A stretch of DNA of 33,707 bases from CAZJDM01 sp964544765. GTDB lineage: Bacteria > Bdellovibrionota_B > Oligoflexia > CAYFLR01. The notes below the pieces were generated by a model. That model was not told where the DNA came from. It ran no database searches and saw only the letters and a program-made list of their open reading frames with translations. This document shows positions 21,501 through 27,116 of this stretch, piece after piece. Made by a program: the position numbers and the translations under genes. Every line of letters begins with the position of its first letter. Positions within the stretch are counted from its first letter, which is position 1. The DNA is taken from the NCBI GenBank assembly GCA_964544765.1, contig CAZJDM010000031.1, positions 1 to 33,707 of the forward strand. The letters run 5' to 3'.

Positions 21501-23658
21501 TAAGAACAATCTTAACTTTCTTGTCCAGAATTCCACCAATGTCTTGCGCTATTTCATCTTCGGTAAGATCTTCTATGGTTAGTACATGATTAACAGTTTC
21601 TATATTTATAGGAGGGGGAGGCTCATTGTCCATTTCGACATATACTTCAGTTTGAGTGGAGTTTCCGGCCATGTCCGTCGCAATTACATAAACGGTAGTG
21701 GGTTTGTCGTCATATACTTCGTCTGACAGAGAGTTGATTAAAATTTCAAATTCTTCATCCGCGTATATTTCAAAGGGTAGAAAGGGTGTTTCGTTAATAG
21801 TATAATCAATAACCACCTTCTCGTTCAACGACATCACTGCGATGGCTTTCTGATGGGTGGAACTGAATAATGATATTATGGGTTTGTCCAGCTCCTCTTT
21901 AATAAATTCAGGTGGAGTGGTATCGTAATTATAGGCATTATGGATGTCATTAATTTCGCTTTCATTAAATGCCCGGTCATAACAACTGGCAGAGAATTTA
22001 AAATATCCGTCTTGAATGGGATAAAGATCATATACTTCCTGTACTAAATCATCAGCTAATTCTTCAAAGGTGGGTAATGTTATCTTGATAAAGAGTTCTT
22101 TGGTTTCATGGGCGTAATGATAGACCATTAAATCGTTAATATATAGGTGACAACCAATTACTTCTTCGGCAATACCTAGAGTAAAAGTCGGGATTTCATT
22201 GGATGGTGAGGGTGGATATATATCGGTTACTACAGGTACCGGTGGTTTGGATGTATCTACAAATAAAGGTTCTGTAACCACAGCTTCTGAAAGATTACCC
22301 GCTTTATCCTTAGCATACACCTCGAATTCATATTTGCCATCCGGCATGGGAGGGCTGAGAATCAAGAATTCAAAATACTCATAAGCAGGATCGGCGACTG
22401 GAAGAGCATCATCTGATTCAGTAGAGTCAGTCGTGTTAGTTGAATCAGTTGGATTAGATGTTACTATAACCGTAGAGTCATCTTGAGCAGGTTTTTCGGG
22501 TACAGACACTGAAACCTCTGTTTTATCTTCTTCGTGGTAAATCAAAGAGGCAGCTTGTTGACTATCACTTACGTCCTGGGAATCTTGGATATTATTATTG
22601 TTTGTTGTTCCATTAATATTATTCGTTTCATTAATATTATTCGTTTCATTAATATTGTCCGTTCCATTTGTACTGTCCGTTCCATTTGTACTGTCCGAAC
22701 CTTGAGTACCATTACTTGAGTCTTGCATGTTTCCCTTCAATACTTCCAATGAAGGCAATACTTCAAAAGCTAGAGTTGTCTCGTTATGGGACAGAATCAC
22801 GGTCGAATTAGGTATGGCCTTACCAGCTATCGGTACGATCCGATTAGAGGTAGGATTAGGGGCAAGTACCTTAAGGTCAATAATCGGGGGTGGAGCAGTA
22901 ACATCAAGAACATATTTATCGGTAATAACCACCGGATCCAGCTCTACACCCAAAAGATCAAATGGTACGATCTCTATAGTATAAGTGCCATCTACTTCTC
23001 CCATGTTGCCAGTGACCACGAAGATACCCATTTCTTGATCAATAGGCACCTTGGCTTCGCTTATTAATTTTCTATTTTCGTTATTATAGATTCTAAGAAA
23101 CGCAGTTTTGGTATTTGAGATATAGCCCTTGACCGCAAAAGATGATAAATTGGTTGGAAAATGGTTGGGTAGTATAGAAGTGTTGGTAATATTCACTGCT
23201 GTGACGGTATGAAAGGAATAACCATCAAAATTTTCTATTACTTTGCCATTTTCTAGATGTATAGGTTCATCAATAACGATTCCAATATGAGCATCCTTGG
23301 GTAGTTCTCCACGACCGTAAAGGGTGACCTTCATTTCTTCTGGTAGATATTCTACTACAGAGTCTATTTCAGCGATTTCTTCCCCATCCTTATTTAAACG
23401 AACTAAGCGCATGAAAAGTGTAGGGTTTTTTAATAATAATAAATCGATTGTAAAGGTTACATACGCATAAACGGTTACCTGTTCAGCATTAGGGACGGGA
23501 TTTATGTTATTTTTGGCAAACTCTTCCTGCCAAGTGGTTTCAATTATATGAATTTCCAACACTTCGGTCTCAGGAGCCTGGTTGTCGCAAGAAATGACAA
23601 TCATAAGTGTTTGCAACAACAGAACAAAAATTAGGTTCCTAATTTGGTTATTACTCAA
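12502..23658 (-). CDS. Giant 3718-aa lipoprotein with Ig-like modules and C-terminal FGE/SUMF1-like domain
   Basis: The start is TTG at 23658, supported by AGAGG 6 nt upstream; an upstream ATG in the leader is followed at once by a stop. The signal peptide ends VISC (Cys24), a good lipobox. Residues about 25-1000 hold Ig-like strands separated by linkers such as TAPPP, DTSKPP, TTPPEF and DNEPPPP, with KDKAGNLSE and TDMAGNSTQ motifs. A hexapeptide Asn/Thr-rich repeat lies near 320-350 and an EGEGEGEGEG run near 2368-2377. The long middle is Cys-, Asp- and Asn-rich and not assigned to a family. Residues about 3370-3714 form an FGE-like domain (FIDKYPA, RLPSILEYFKAT, DLIGNVGEL, KGGGYNL, VGFRCVYDP) without the catalytic Cys pair after GGG. 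It is the first gene of the putative operon, with a divergent promoter region upstream. One of the largest proteins expected in such a genome; probably a surface stalk or adhesin. Confidence 0.9.
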   Translation of the reverse strand: MSNNQIRNLIFVLLLQTLMIVISCDNQAPETEVLEIHIIETTWQEEFAKNNINPVPNAEQVTVYAYVTFTIDLLLLKNPTLFMRLVRLNKDGEEIAEIDSVVEYLPEEMKVTLYGRGELPKDAHIGIVIDEPIHLENGKVIENFDGYSFHTVTAVNITNTSILPNHFPTNLSSFAVKGYISNTKTAFLRIYNNENRKLISEAKVPIDQEMGIFVVTGNMGEVDGTYTIEIVPFDLLGVELDPVVITDKYVLDVTAPPPIIDLKVLAPNPTSNRIVPIAGKAIPNSTVILSHNETTLAFEVLPSLEVLKGNMQDSSNGTQGSDSTNGTDSTNGTDNINETNNINETNNINGTTNNNNIQDSQDVSDSQQAASLIYHEEDKTEVSVSVPEKPAQDDSTVIVTSNPTDSTNTTDSTESDDALPVADPAYEYFEFLILSPPMPDGKYEFEVYAKDKAGNLSEAVVTEPLFVDTSKPPVPVVTDIYPPSPSNEIPTFTLGIAEEVIGCHLYINDLMVYHYAHETKELFIKITLPTFEELADDLVQEVYDLYPIQDGYFKFSASCYDRAFNESEINDIHNAYNYDTTPPEFIKEELDKPIISLFSSTHQKAIAVMSLNEKVVIDYTINETPFLPFEIYADEEFEILINSLSDEVYDDKPTTVYVIATDMAGNSTQTEVYVEMDNEPPPPINIETVNHVLTIEDLTEDEIAQDIGGILDKKVKIVLTWEIDSPESGNYVNVFYKSIDEPRSVDEATLIKNDTSSDPPIYYYTDYVSGTMATSVYDYQASAHPDVKDEHESKLDVYYMLNVCDAIGNCSGSITYKITPPDIRPPQCKISRSDPDAPDTADDNKIAHYGNTKDPIVWAKGGVDVSYRITTDEPLDLTQSYFKVVHRWAVTGSEDDEKISPVSKTDSNDPSTVYPVFTFPLVDVNPGRQTGAKLYTIDFTIPEGPPYVDLSIGNEEFIDGEYVPYIHCCDKAAEQNDFGQTNCNPFQARGTPSAPKFLPAKWGSATTAGSLYYQGRRRHPDHHFRIDNTPPAHPIILSLETFFSVKSSKSLPAQYQSKGGGAPYFTTNPLGNEGIPEDPNDTPILLFSRKKKGYPALKILAECPSTVVIYIRPLDQVNDLYDPITGAQLNGNVAHDPALNRDAAQTSNYNTIRGLRNFQYWDAKFLARYSANSWGKPFVSRVKTEPGSGRVLCLGNGLYPYAPPSEKPNIQPNKIWMQFSKNLDFSSIQRLSSTIYKNNFWEGPRGALDSLDIDGAFVIRAEALDLVGNTSNVLPFPETVGELPDGMFSDEVRDTSFQYSTPQMEKILKDELKAHVFGDYDNGTEDFDTQCAPGEVLESIDPTHTNCTPWQTIRDNYIAAYNAKYGNPSSPTSSTANFFARKFSSNSELPEPPVGCWASTQFGVRLNTAIDEANWDTDWIKWRCFKRYSSSGFNSNEIYSPCEFIDLDVNGYSVYGSPTQPDPVNNPYLKRTYVFDNPLWLTAPNADPTSNPDEIAPDDSDSLYVRIQGKCLRDRPGQPRDWADKPPYNETAGGWTWGEGNEPCVKDIDYVTKPLVNSNYIYFRDKANRWTDIDPDTIYKLKKTPSIGILYHNGTANLNDPEERKFDSTTSFDSDAINPDYASNPTAICDSDRQCFQATIDSRSGEYLRYRDAAESGANMNMNPYKKIESASPSYVNYKDIDTELVFPYLSWDIPGSPGTPNPDAIRPRGVWEVFFHDTKSINQYAEDNPNKVWDDVQYMGFAQFASVFFFSNARLPHIVCVQKSSSDEELGEPIDCDKQGNPDCRTCYIRMDGEKYEFKSIEFKYTYLKGKYKSAHNINVGGQFYSYYTNRKFMTSFHTKSGQYIPKDPDGRLNYTPGAGGNPYPFVVCNTEGDAEDVYDRFAECYLPAGDPPYGNDTLAELKSEMNNNNPDIDLDDYLCEVNGLEEERICIKIKRVPFPKRPGKQLSIKSETNTCLFTIEDAGSVPPFGYEDKLHLCKTFSSGSYKGEDSYNSLNFGDNEVDPDSKKPPEIVCTTSQKCYHLAYYNDFELFGIPGDTGSWTPLTVEENNTFNCWYDTRLGTISTSDQCLASFGDVIVFPPTSVGKTPDIICDTKDYIDNWYDSEATPPNCFKPLFPGYKIKTKGVLVYDEVIPEEETDPQILYTNVKDPRIGKQQVICRADGRSKDIAAFVWRTANCSIENDDCPKVMQPVGGWGFYNDLTDVNGGPGIDWWVVDGAGNANTYPVDDKGESIDVVKTPPLGSGFGDKMLKIGTYSKTTNLKKTDADRDFVTWRNINVSVTGHFQNVACSVYYDRENSAEEPVDGIGGDELMAENEITWGLWGEPWSRKEFDVAFSETIPIKNNIAPNTASGLLYNKNTLLLKTFAEEGEGEGEGEGTSNILKAQVYLLSDGMKKNEKNHRDLETGLLDPIEIIDRDWVGDWENWGNYDHPSGLHFHTGHNYTILFDCIDERNQMGRGQTRAFLDSETDPAPFPIFLCVTDKGSKKAYKNTGPYKNRCVGGNSSGTRQYFDWNEASSSLITFPTLTNNEWNDTYQSLVAGLDKENGTHAMPQFLEDTVDLISPRIVFRAGKKDWTGQEVGGTTVKITKLRPGTPTTFAPETTASYYPAFEDENGLNYEFSSINKLSDGLYSFEIKHNDRVGNLGTSYTTQFEIDTGSPNVQPGTLTISPDHYKQWHYVTNDTIVINYILDITYSAVALEVRKFTLTGSDPGSGSSVTRNWGYTEGVDDEIACSFLLEENTENNLSISKTISLFGNRPTGCGLTAEPNENYQNYYYIKIITMDYDHQIGGIRSWPTALDDNSVNRYDRDMSVGSGIGQIGVYVSEGRANEYVFPNPDTNSSDEAITVDRYPPTVSKLSIDYGSGFIDNVANPESLYLHAIGSNNCGTDPNFLTDFNCYLKTPIAQDKDSFDIKIEFDEATLLETSDNMVKRCEFRVETPSGAKSTPQTLTNITHQQAFEWYNIYDGAASGLRTLWYKCEDYTRNKLDWTPTNIQYTKMKVSDLKNVQSMSTSLDAEKELTIYWNAKEGIIDSMDKLRIFIWKSYGYPRHSLEIGSGKMPPPFYDIITLHKEGSGEPNPIQCKNNATIDEKSCVYNTVCINQIIKGQTIRSGPFAGQDPYDLCHTSTAALTAIDQDDELCPGYDSVPIGGCIEVNDYPEYGLNLDLISDRQNPVNIEIKSYDVGGNMYPTSLSTLPVYNNNVPTANPPEWVVDPFIIGCGDQTNKTVDLIFKPAVDQETAPENMQYKIEFYYEYGARDCVNPSDCYTNGELIFPWQQCNLISVEGQDHCYFLHEAPLIKDGETFYYKILARDGSYGQSFQWIEYATGMPPKNMTCVPRRSYDKNANNYTPVPLDSNTQPSEYEIVPYTYFIDKYPATLINLDSNAIEDVDNFRSEIDDIFYNQVKIDFETGGGCPDPLPIYSNDNNNESVIIGYEEQECIYPDPYVPLYTEFNTIREMPEIMPYGSRSSKNITPTTRVSQFEASVICSQTEIVDRFSGLNKRLPSILEYFKATKEVVDNIDTCISSTSGPVANNESRCLSYYRASDLIGNVGELTSTMFSLTSNYSFNPDRIYQLAYDKYSDNIKRITAPTGNRYPWKHFAQYTSNFNFTPGLSPSYIIKVFNWYGVPLENASNKPVPFVTSLSVKGVPADLPVSDDVLLLTADDPYISDYPLSIAKGGGYNLTEGEIGIWTTDLRLHGNQNDPAVGFRCVYDPRPDLH
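16526..16555 (-). repeat. Hexanucleotide repeat coding for Glu-Gly
   Basis: Five consecutive CCTTCG/CCTTCA/CCTTCT hexamers are seen on the plus strand. They encode (Glu-Gly)5 in the giant lipoprotein. Period six keeps the frame in any length change. Likely a flexible linker. Confidence 0.75.
22611..22700 (-). repeat. Five tandem 18-bp units coding for Asn/Thr-rich hexapeptides
   Basis: Units start at 22611, 22629, 22647, 22665 and 22683. The first three share CATTAATATT and the last two CATTTGTACTGTCCG. They encode NGTDST, NGTDNI and NETNNI type hexapeptides near residues 320-350 of the giant lipoprotein. The unit is a multiple of three, so copy-number changes would leave the frame intact. 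Confidence 0.8.
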
Positions 23659-23754
23659 AACTAACCTCTAAGAACTCATTTGGGCTTTGAGGATCTTGTC
23701 CAAATTATTTTGGTAAAGATTCAATTCGAGCCAAATTACTCTTATATTTTTCGT

Positions 23755-23788
23755 CTTATATGTTGTTTCGGCATTCTAAAAAAAAAAA
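23755..23788 (-). promoter_or_regulatory. Putative -10 box and adjoining homopolymer for the giant lipoprotein operon
   Basis: Minus-strand TATAAG (23760-23755) lies about 97 nt upstream of the TTG start. Seventeen bases before it the 11-nt T-run (23788-23778 on the minus strand) occupies the -35 position. No better -35 is visible, so the assignment is tentative. Confidence 0.3.
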
Positions 23789-23845
23789 TTAAACCTTATC
23801 TTTATTTGAAGATAACTAGATAAAATTATGGAGTTTTATGATAAC

Positions 23846-23875
23846 TTGACGCCAAGTGAATGGCAGTGATAAAAT
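23846..23875 (+). promoter_or_regulatory. Putative sigma70-type promoter for the beta-barrel gene
   Basis: TTGACG (23846-23851), an 18-bp spacer and TAAAAT (23870-23875) lie about 90 nt before the ATG at 23968. Both boxes match five of six consensus positions. Confidence 0.45.
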
Positions 23876-23967
23876 GATATATATTTCTTTAATTATAATG
23901 AATAAACTAGTTGTTTTCTCAATCTACTAATTTTATTAGTGAAAAAATTAGGAAAGGATACCAAATA

Positions 23968-24654
23968 ATGTTTGTCCTTCAATATTTTATGCGATTTCTT
24001 TTTTATTTCAGTTGTTTAATACTCCCAACCTCTGTCTTACAGGCCCAAATGAGACATTGGGGAGTTCAAGTGGGAGCGGGAGTAACTCAAGTTCAAGAAA
24101 CTGATGAAACCAGATTAAGTGAAACCAAGATGTATACTGGGAATTTCGTTAAGATCGCAGGATTCTATAATTTTACAGGAACCACCTTCGTTACGGCAGA
24201 TGTAGTGGCAACAGTGGAACCACTTTTAACTTATATACCCGTTAAAGGATCTTCTACCTTTGTTAATTTTAATCTAATCGGCTCTTCACTCATACCACAA
24301 ACCAAATCAGAGAAAATATCCGCTTTTCATGAGAAGTATTTTCGAATGTTTGCCGGTTTAGGTCTGCAACAAAGGATGATTACTCGTTTTAATCCTCAAA
24401 GCGATGAAGCTATTACCAAACGTGGAGAGGAAATCATAGCTACAAAAGGTGAGGAAACAGAAGAGATAAAACTAAGAAAATCCCTTCGATATTTCACTAG
24501 CAACGGATGGAACGTCGCGGCCAAAGTAGGAGTGGCATTCGATCCAATTTGGCTCGAAATAAACTATACTCTTGCTAAGTCGTTAGAGGGTAATTTTATT
24601 TACGAATTTTATACTTCTTTTGAGATCTTTGCTATGTATACGGTTTACTTTTAA
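23968..24654 (+). CDS. Small outer-membrane beta-barrel protein
   Basis: The ATG at 23968 is preferred over an in-frame TTG at 23911: AAAGGA lies 9 nt upstream of the ATG, and the product then begins with a standard signal peptide ending SVLQA with cleavage before Gln. The mature part has alternating polar/hydrophobic strands (WGVQVGAGVTQV, VKIAGFYNF, FRMFAGLGLQQ, WNVAAKVGVAF, IWLEINYTL) and ends MYTVYF, matching the C-terminal aromatic/Phe signal recognised by the BAM machinery. The total of 228 aa suits an eight-stranded barrel of the OmpA/OmpX type. A charged loop lies near residues 145-180 (KRGEEIIATKGEETEE). No enzymatic residues are evident. Divergent from the giant lipoprotein gene, so the two might be co-regulated. 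The barrel call is by composition and C-terminus. Confidence 0.75.
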   Translation: MFVLQYFMRFLFYFSCLILPTSVLQAQMRHWGVQVGAGVTQVQETDETRLSETKMYTGNFVKIAGFYNFTGTTFVTADVVATVEPLLTYIPVKGSSTFVNFNLIGSSLIPQTKSEKISAFHEKYFRMFAGLGLQQRMITRFNPQSDEAITKRGEEIIATKGEETEEIKLRKSLRYFTSNGWNVAAKVGVAFDPIWLEINYTLAKSLEGNFIYEFYTSFEIFAMYTVYF

Positions 24655-24679
24655 TCATGTATACGGCTTATTTTAATAA
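24634..24679 (+). repeat. Tandem 23-bp duplication of a gene's stop-codon end
   Basis: ATGTATACGGTTTACTTTTA at 24634 recurs at 24657 as ATGTATACGGCTTATTTTAA with three substitutions. The first copy encodes MYTVYF plus stop. The second would encode MYTAYF plus stop but lies after the real stop and in another phase. Confidence 0.75.
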
Positions 24680-24682
24680 ATT

Positions 24683-24701
24683 GTGTAAAAACTTTTTACA
24701 C
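24683..24701 (+). terminator. AT-rich hairpin after the beta-barrel gene
   Basis: GTGTAAAA, loop ACT, TTTTACAC forms a perfect 8-bp stem 29 nt after the stop. The right arm itself contains the T-run. It is plausible as a weak intrinsic terminator; no further U-tract follows. Confidence 0.35.
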
Positions 24702-24840
24702 TTGTAAATAATTAGGACATATTTAATAAAAAACATTATCCAATCCAAATTTAACTCCTTGATTTCATATAAATAATCTTTGTATCCATCAATAAGGCAA
24801 ATGGCACAACTATTGCTATATATTATGACGATATTATGGT

Positions 24841-24918
24841 GATCGTCTGTTTAGGCAGTTAAAATCGATTGTTTAGACAGTTTAAATTGTGGTGATCGTT
24901 TATTTAGGAGTTATAATT
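24841..24918 (+). repeat. Three imperfect direct repeats leading into a ribosome binding site
   Basis: Copies start with ATCG at 24842, 24864 and 24895 and share the pattern ATCG-t-t-GTTTAG-gCAGTT-AAA. The third copy contains the AGGAG that serves as ribosome binding site of the following lipoprotein gene. Spacings are 22 and 31 bp. Confidence 0.55.
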
Positions 24919-26193
24919 ATGGTTAGATATATTAGATTTATAAACAACATTTTTACTTTTATGTTGATTTCAAGCTTAGTAGTACTGTCAACAAGCTGCA
25001 ATAGAAAACAAGAATTAGGAGATAATATAGAAGTAGATCGGCAAAGATTAGTAACACTCAGTAAACAGAGATTAAAAGATGCTAGATCCAAGATGAAATA
25101 TAGACTGACTAAGTTAGAAGAAGGAGTTAGTAAATTATCCGAAAGGGAACAAGAAGCTAATGAATTTAAATCGCAAAGAAAATTAACCGAGGTTGAAAAG
25201 TTAAGAGATAACACCAAAGGTATCTTTAATGAAGCAAACAGTAATAATAAAGTTATTAACGAACAATTTGGATTAGCTGAAATGTCCTATTTTAGTTATT
25301 TAGCTCCAGAATTTGGTCTACATTATTGGGTTGCTTTTGAGTCATTTGAACAGGCTCAAGCCGTCTATAGGAAGACAAATAATGCAGCTAATAAGAAGAA
25401 TTTTGAACAAGCTGAACAAAAAATGATGGAACAAAAAGATCGATTAATAGCCACAGCTTTATCCAGAGAATTCAATTTGGTGGATATTGATATTAAGAAA
25501 TATTATGTTGATGTAAAAGAGATGCATACAGCGGCCAAGAATATGTTTACCCATGTTGAGAGACTCTGGGAAGCTATTCAAGAGTATGCCGGTGATGTAC
25601 GAGATGAAAAAGTAGATTATGATAATTCGAAAAAAGATATAAATGAAATAGCTAATGAAATTTTTCAATTTGGCGAGAATTGGACGGTTGGTAATACAGA
25701 TAAATGGAACGAAGAACTGACCAATAGATTTAATGTTGTTAAAGATAAATGTTTCGAACGAAAATGTAATTTTGATATAGACAGTGTAAAAAATACCGGA
25801 TTATCCCTTGGTGTTGATATGTTTTTGGAGTTTTTAAGAAGATACCCAGCTTATTTGCGATGCAAAGATAGTGGCGGTAATGTGAACGATTATTTTTTAA
25901 GCTTCTTACAGTTTGGTGGTATTGACCTGGTAAAGCAAAGATTGTCAGGAAATACAGGCTTGATAAGTGGAGGTTGGCAACCAACCAATCCATTGTTCAT
26001 GAATAATAATAATATACTCTACGGAGATGGCGCTGTTGTAATTCTTTATCAAGTTAAAAAAGGATTTTATGAACAGTATGAGAAGGACGTGACATCAAAA
26101 TGTTTTAGAGGTAATTTGAATGATAGTTCAGTAGTACCGGTTCCGATGAGTTATCCTACAACTCCGCCCTATATATATAACGGTATTCGTTAA
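24919..26193 (+). CDS. Coiled-coil-rich lipoprotein of unknown function
   Basis: The frame is open from GTG at 24889, but ATG at 24919 is chosen because AGGAG lies 8 nt upstream and the product then starts with a compact lipoprotein signal ending LSTSC (Cys27), 424 aa in all. Residues about 40-200 are strongly helical and charged with heptad-like Leu/Ile spacing (SKLSEREQEANEF, FEQAEQKMMEQKDRLI), suggesting coiled coil. Residues about 255-300 hold three Cys in CFERKC and LRCKD contexts. The C-terminus is Pro/Tyr-rich (PMSYPTTPPYIY). I do not recognise a family. It lies between the beta-barrel and response-regulator genes and may be a periplasmic partner of the barrel; that is a guess from position. 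Confidence 0.75.
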   Translation: MVRYIRFINNIFTFMLISSLVVLSTSCNRKQELGDNIEVDRQRLVTLSKQRLKDARSKMKYRLTKLEEGVSKLSEREQEANEFKSQRKLTEVEKLRDNTKGIFNEANSNNKVINEQFGLAEMSYFSYLAPEFGLHYWVAFESFEQAQAVYRKTNNAANKKNFEQAEQKMMEQKDRLIATALSREFNLVDIDIKKYYVDVKEMHTAAKNMFTHVERLWEAIQEYAGDVRDEKVDYDNSKKDINEIANEIFQFGENWTVGNTDKWNEELTNRFNVVKDKCFERKCNFDIDSVKNTGLSLGVDMFLEFLRRYPAYLRCKDSGGNVNDYFLSFLQFGGIDLVKQRLSGNTGLISGGWQPTNPLFMNNNNILYGDGAVVILYQVKKGFYEQYEKDVTSKCFRGNLNDSSVVPVPMSYPTTPPYIYNGIR

Positions 26194-26196
26194 AAT

Positions 26197-26222
26197 TAAT
26201 CGATCAATCGATCAATCGATTA
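26197..26222 (+). terminator. Hairpin of ATCGATCA repeats after the lipoprotein gene
   Basis: TAATCGAT and ATCGATTA (26197-26204 and 26215-26222) are perfect 8-bp arms around CAATCGATCA, starting 4 nt past the stop. The element is also a tandem ATCGATCA repeat. It could be a weak terminator or a protein-binding site. Confidence 0.35.
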
Positions 26223-26297
26223 AATACAAAATAATAGTGGAATAATAATCAAATTAAACTATAATCTGAAATTCTGTAAAAGGGGATGGCAGGATAT

Positions 26298-27038
26298 ATG
26301 ATTGAAAATAATAAACCCGTCATAATGGTGGTAGATGATGAGGAAGACACTGTTGTCTTTACTCAGATGATATTACAAAGTCTTGGTTACCAAGTAGTTT
26401 GTGCCGAGGATGGTAAAACAGCTTTAGAACTGCTTCATCAGGACCGACCTGATTTAATCTTACTAGATATAAATATGCCGATTATGGATGGCTTTGAAAT
26501 TATAAAGCGATTAAGACAGGATAATAAGTTAAAAGATATCCCGGTAATCGTTCATACTAATAGAGTAAATCGGGATCCTGTACTTAAGTTTACTCAATTA
26601 GCGGATGATATAATTTGTAAACCTGCTAAATCACATGAATATAATAATAAGATAAAAAAGATTTTAAACCCTAGGTCAAATAGACAGGGTCCTAATATTT
26701 TATTGGCCATATCGAACCAGGAGGCCGGTAAGCAAATTACGCAGGTAGTTGAAGAATTGGGGTACAATGTTATGAATGCCAAAAATGGCTTAGAGGCATT
26801 GTTTTTATTCAAAAGATATATCACTCATATGGCATTGTTAGATACCAAGGTGCCTATCATATCAGGAGATATATTAGCAAAAGAAATAATTGAAATTTCT
26901 CCTGGTACACCCATAGCATTATTGAATGATCCTGATGATAAACCTAAGATAGAAGGGATTAAACAAAAATTCACTAAACCTGTTGACCTGGATAATTTAA
27001 AAGAATACATATCAAATTATTTTAAAATCAAGGCGTAA
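26298..27038 (+). CDS. Double-receiver (REC-REC) response regulator without output domain
   Basis: An ATG at 26286 is possible but has AAGGGG directly abutting it, leaving no spacer; ATG at 26298 gives the usual receiver start (MIENNKPVIMVVDDE) with AGGA a few bases upstream, so 246 aa is preferred with moderate certainty. The first receiver (about 7-118) has the acidic pair Asp13-Asp14, phosphoacceptor Asp57 in LLDINMP, Thr87 and Lys108-Pro109: all catalytic residues present. The second (about 124-246) keeps an Asp in ALLDTKVP and Lys-Pro in FTKPV but has lost the acidic pair (ISNQEA) and the Thr/Ser (LLND), so it probably is not phosphorylated. There is no DNA-binding or enzymatic output. 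It likely works by protein-protein contact in a phosphorelay; no histidine kinase is in the window. Confidence 0.9.
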   Translation: MIENNKPVIMVVDDEEDTVVFTQMILQSLGYQVVCAEDGKTALELLHQDRPDLILLDINMPIMDGFEIIKRLRQDNKLKDIPVIVHTNRVNRDPVLKFTQLADDIICKPAKSHEYNNKIKKILNPRSNRQGPNILLAISNQEAGKQITQVVEELGYNVMNAKNGLEALFLFKRYITHMALLDTKVPIISGDILAKEIIEISPGTPIALLNDPDDKPKIEGIKQKFTKPVDLDNLKEYISNYFKIKA

Positions 27039-27116
27039 TCAATTACCTCGCCCTAAAGAGGCTTAATAACAGGTGCCATAAAACTCAAGTTCTATAATTT
27101 ACTAGGGGGCATTTTA

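Larger units (their letters stand above)
23659..23967. other. Divergent promoter region between the giant lipoprotein operon and the beta-barrel gene
   Basis: This 309-bp region has no gene. It carries an 11-nt poly-A tract (23778-23788), a 7-bp hairpin TTATCTT/AAGATAA (23796-23815), a sigma70-like promoter toward the right, and TATAAG boxes toward the left (23755-23760 and a second about 14 nt further on). Reading minus-strand, the hairpin is followed by GGTTTAA and the T-run, which would also suit an attenuator or terminator. Confidence 0.55.

Noticed and set aside
23911..23967. Upstream TTG extension of the beta-barrel gene
   Set aside because: The ATG at 23968 has a proper ribosome binding site and starts a normal signal peptide; the extension would bury it.
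24889..24918. GTG extension of the coiled-coil lipoprotein
   Set aside because: The extension runs over the direct repeats and over AGGAG, which serves the ATG at 24919.
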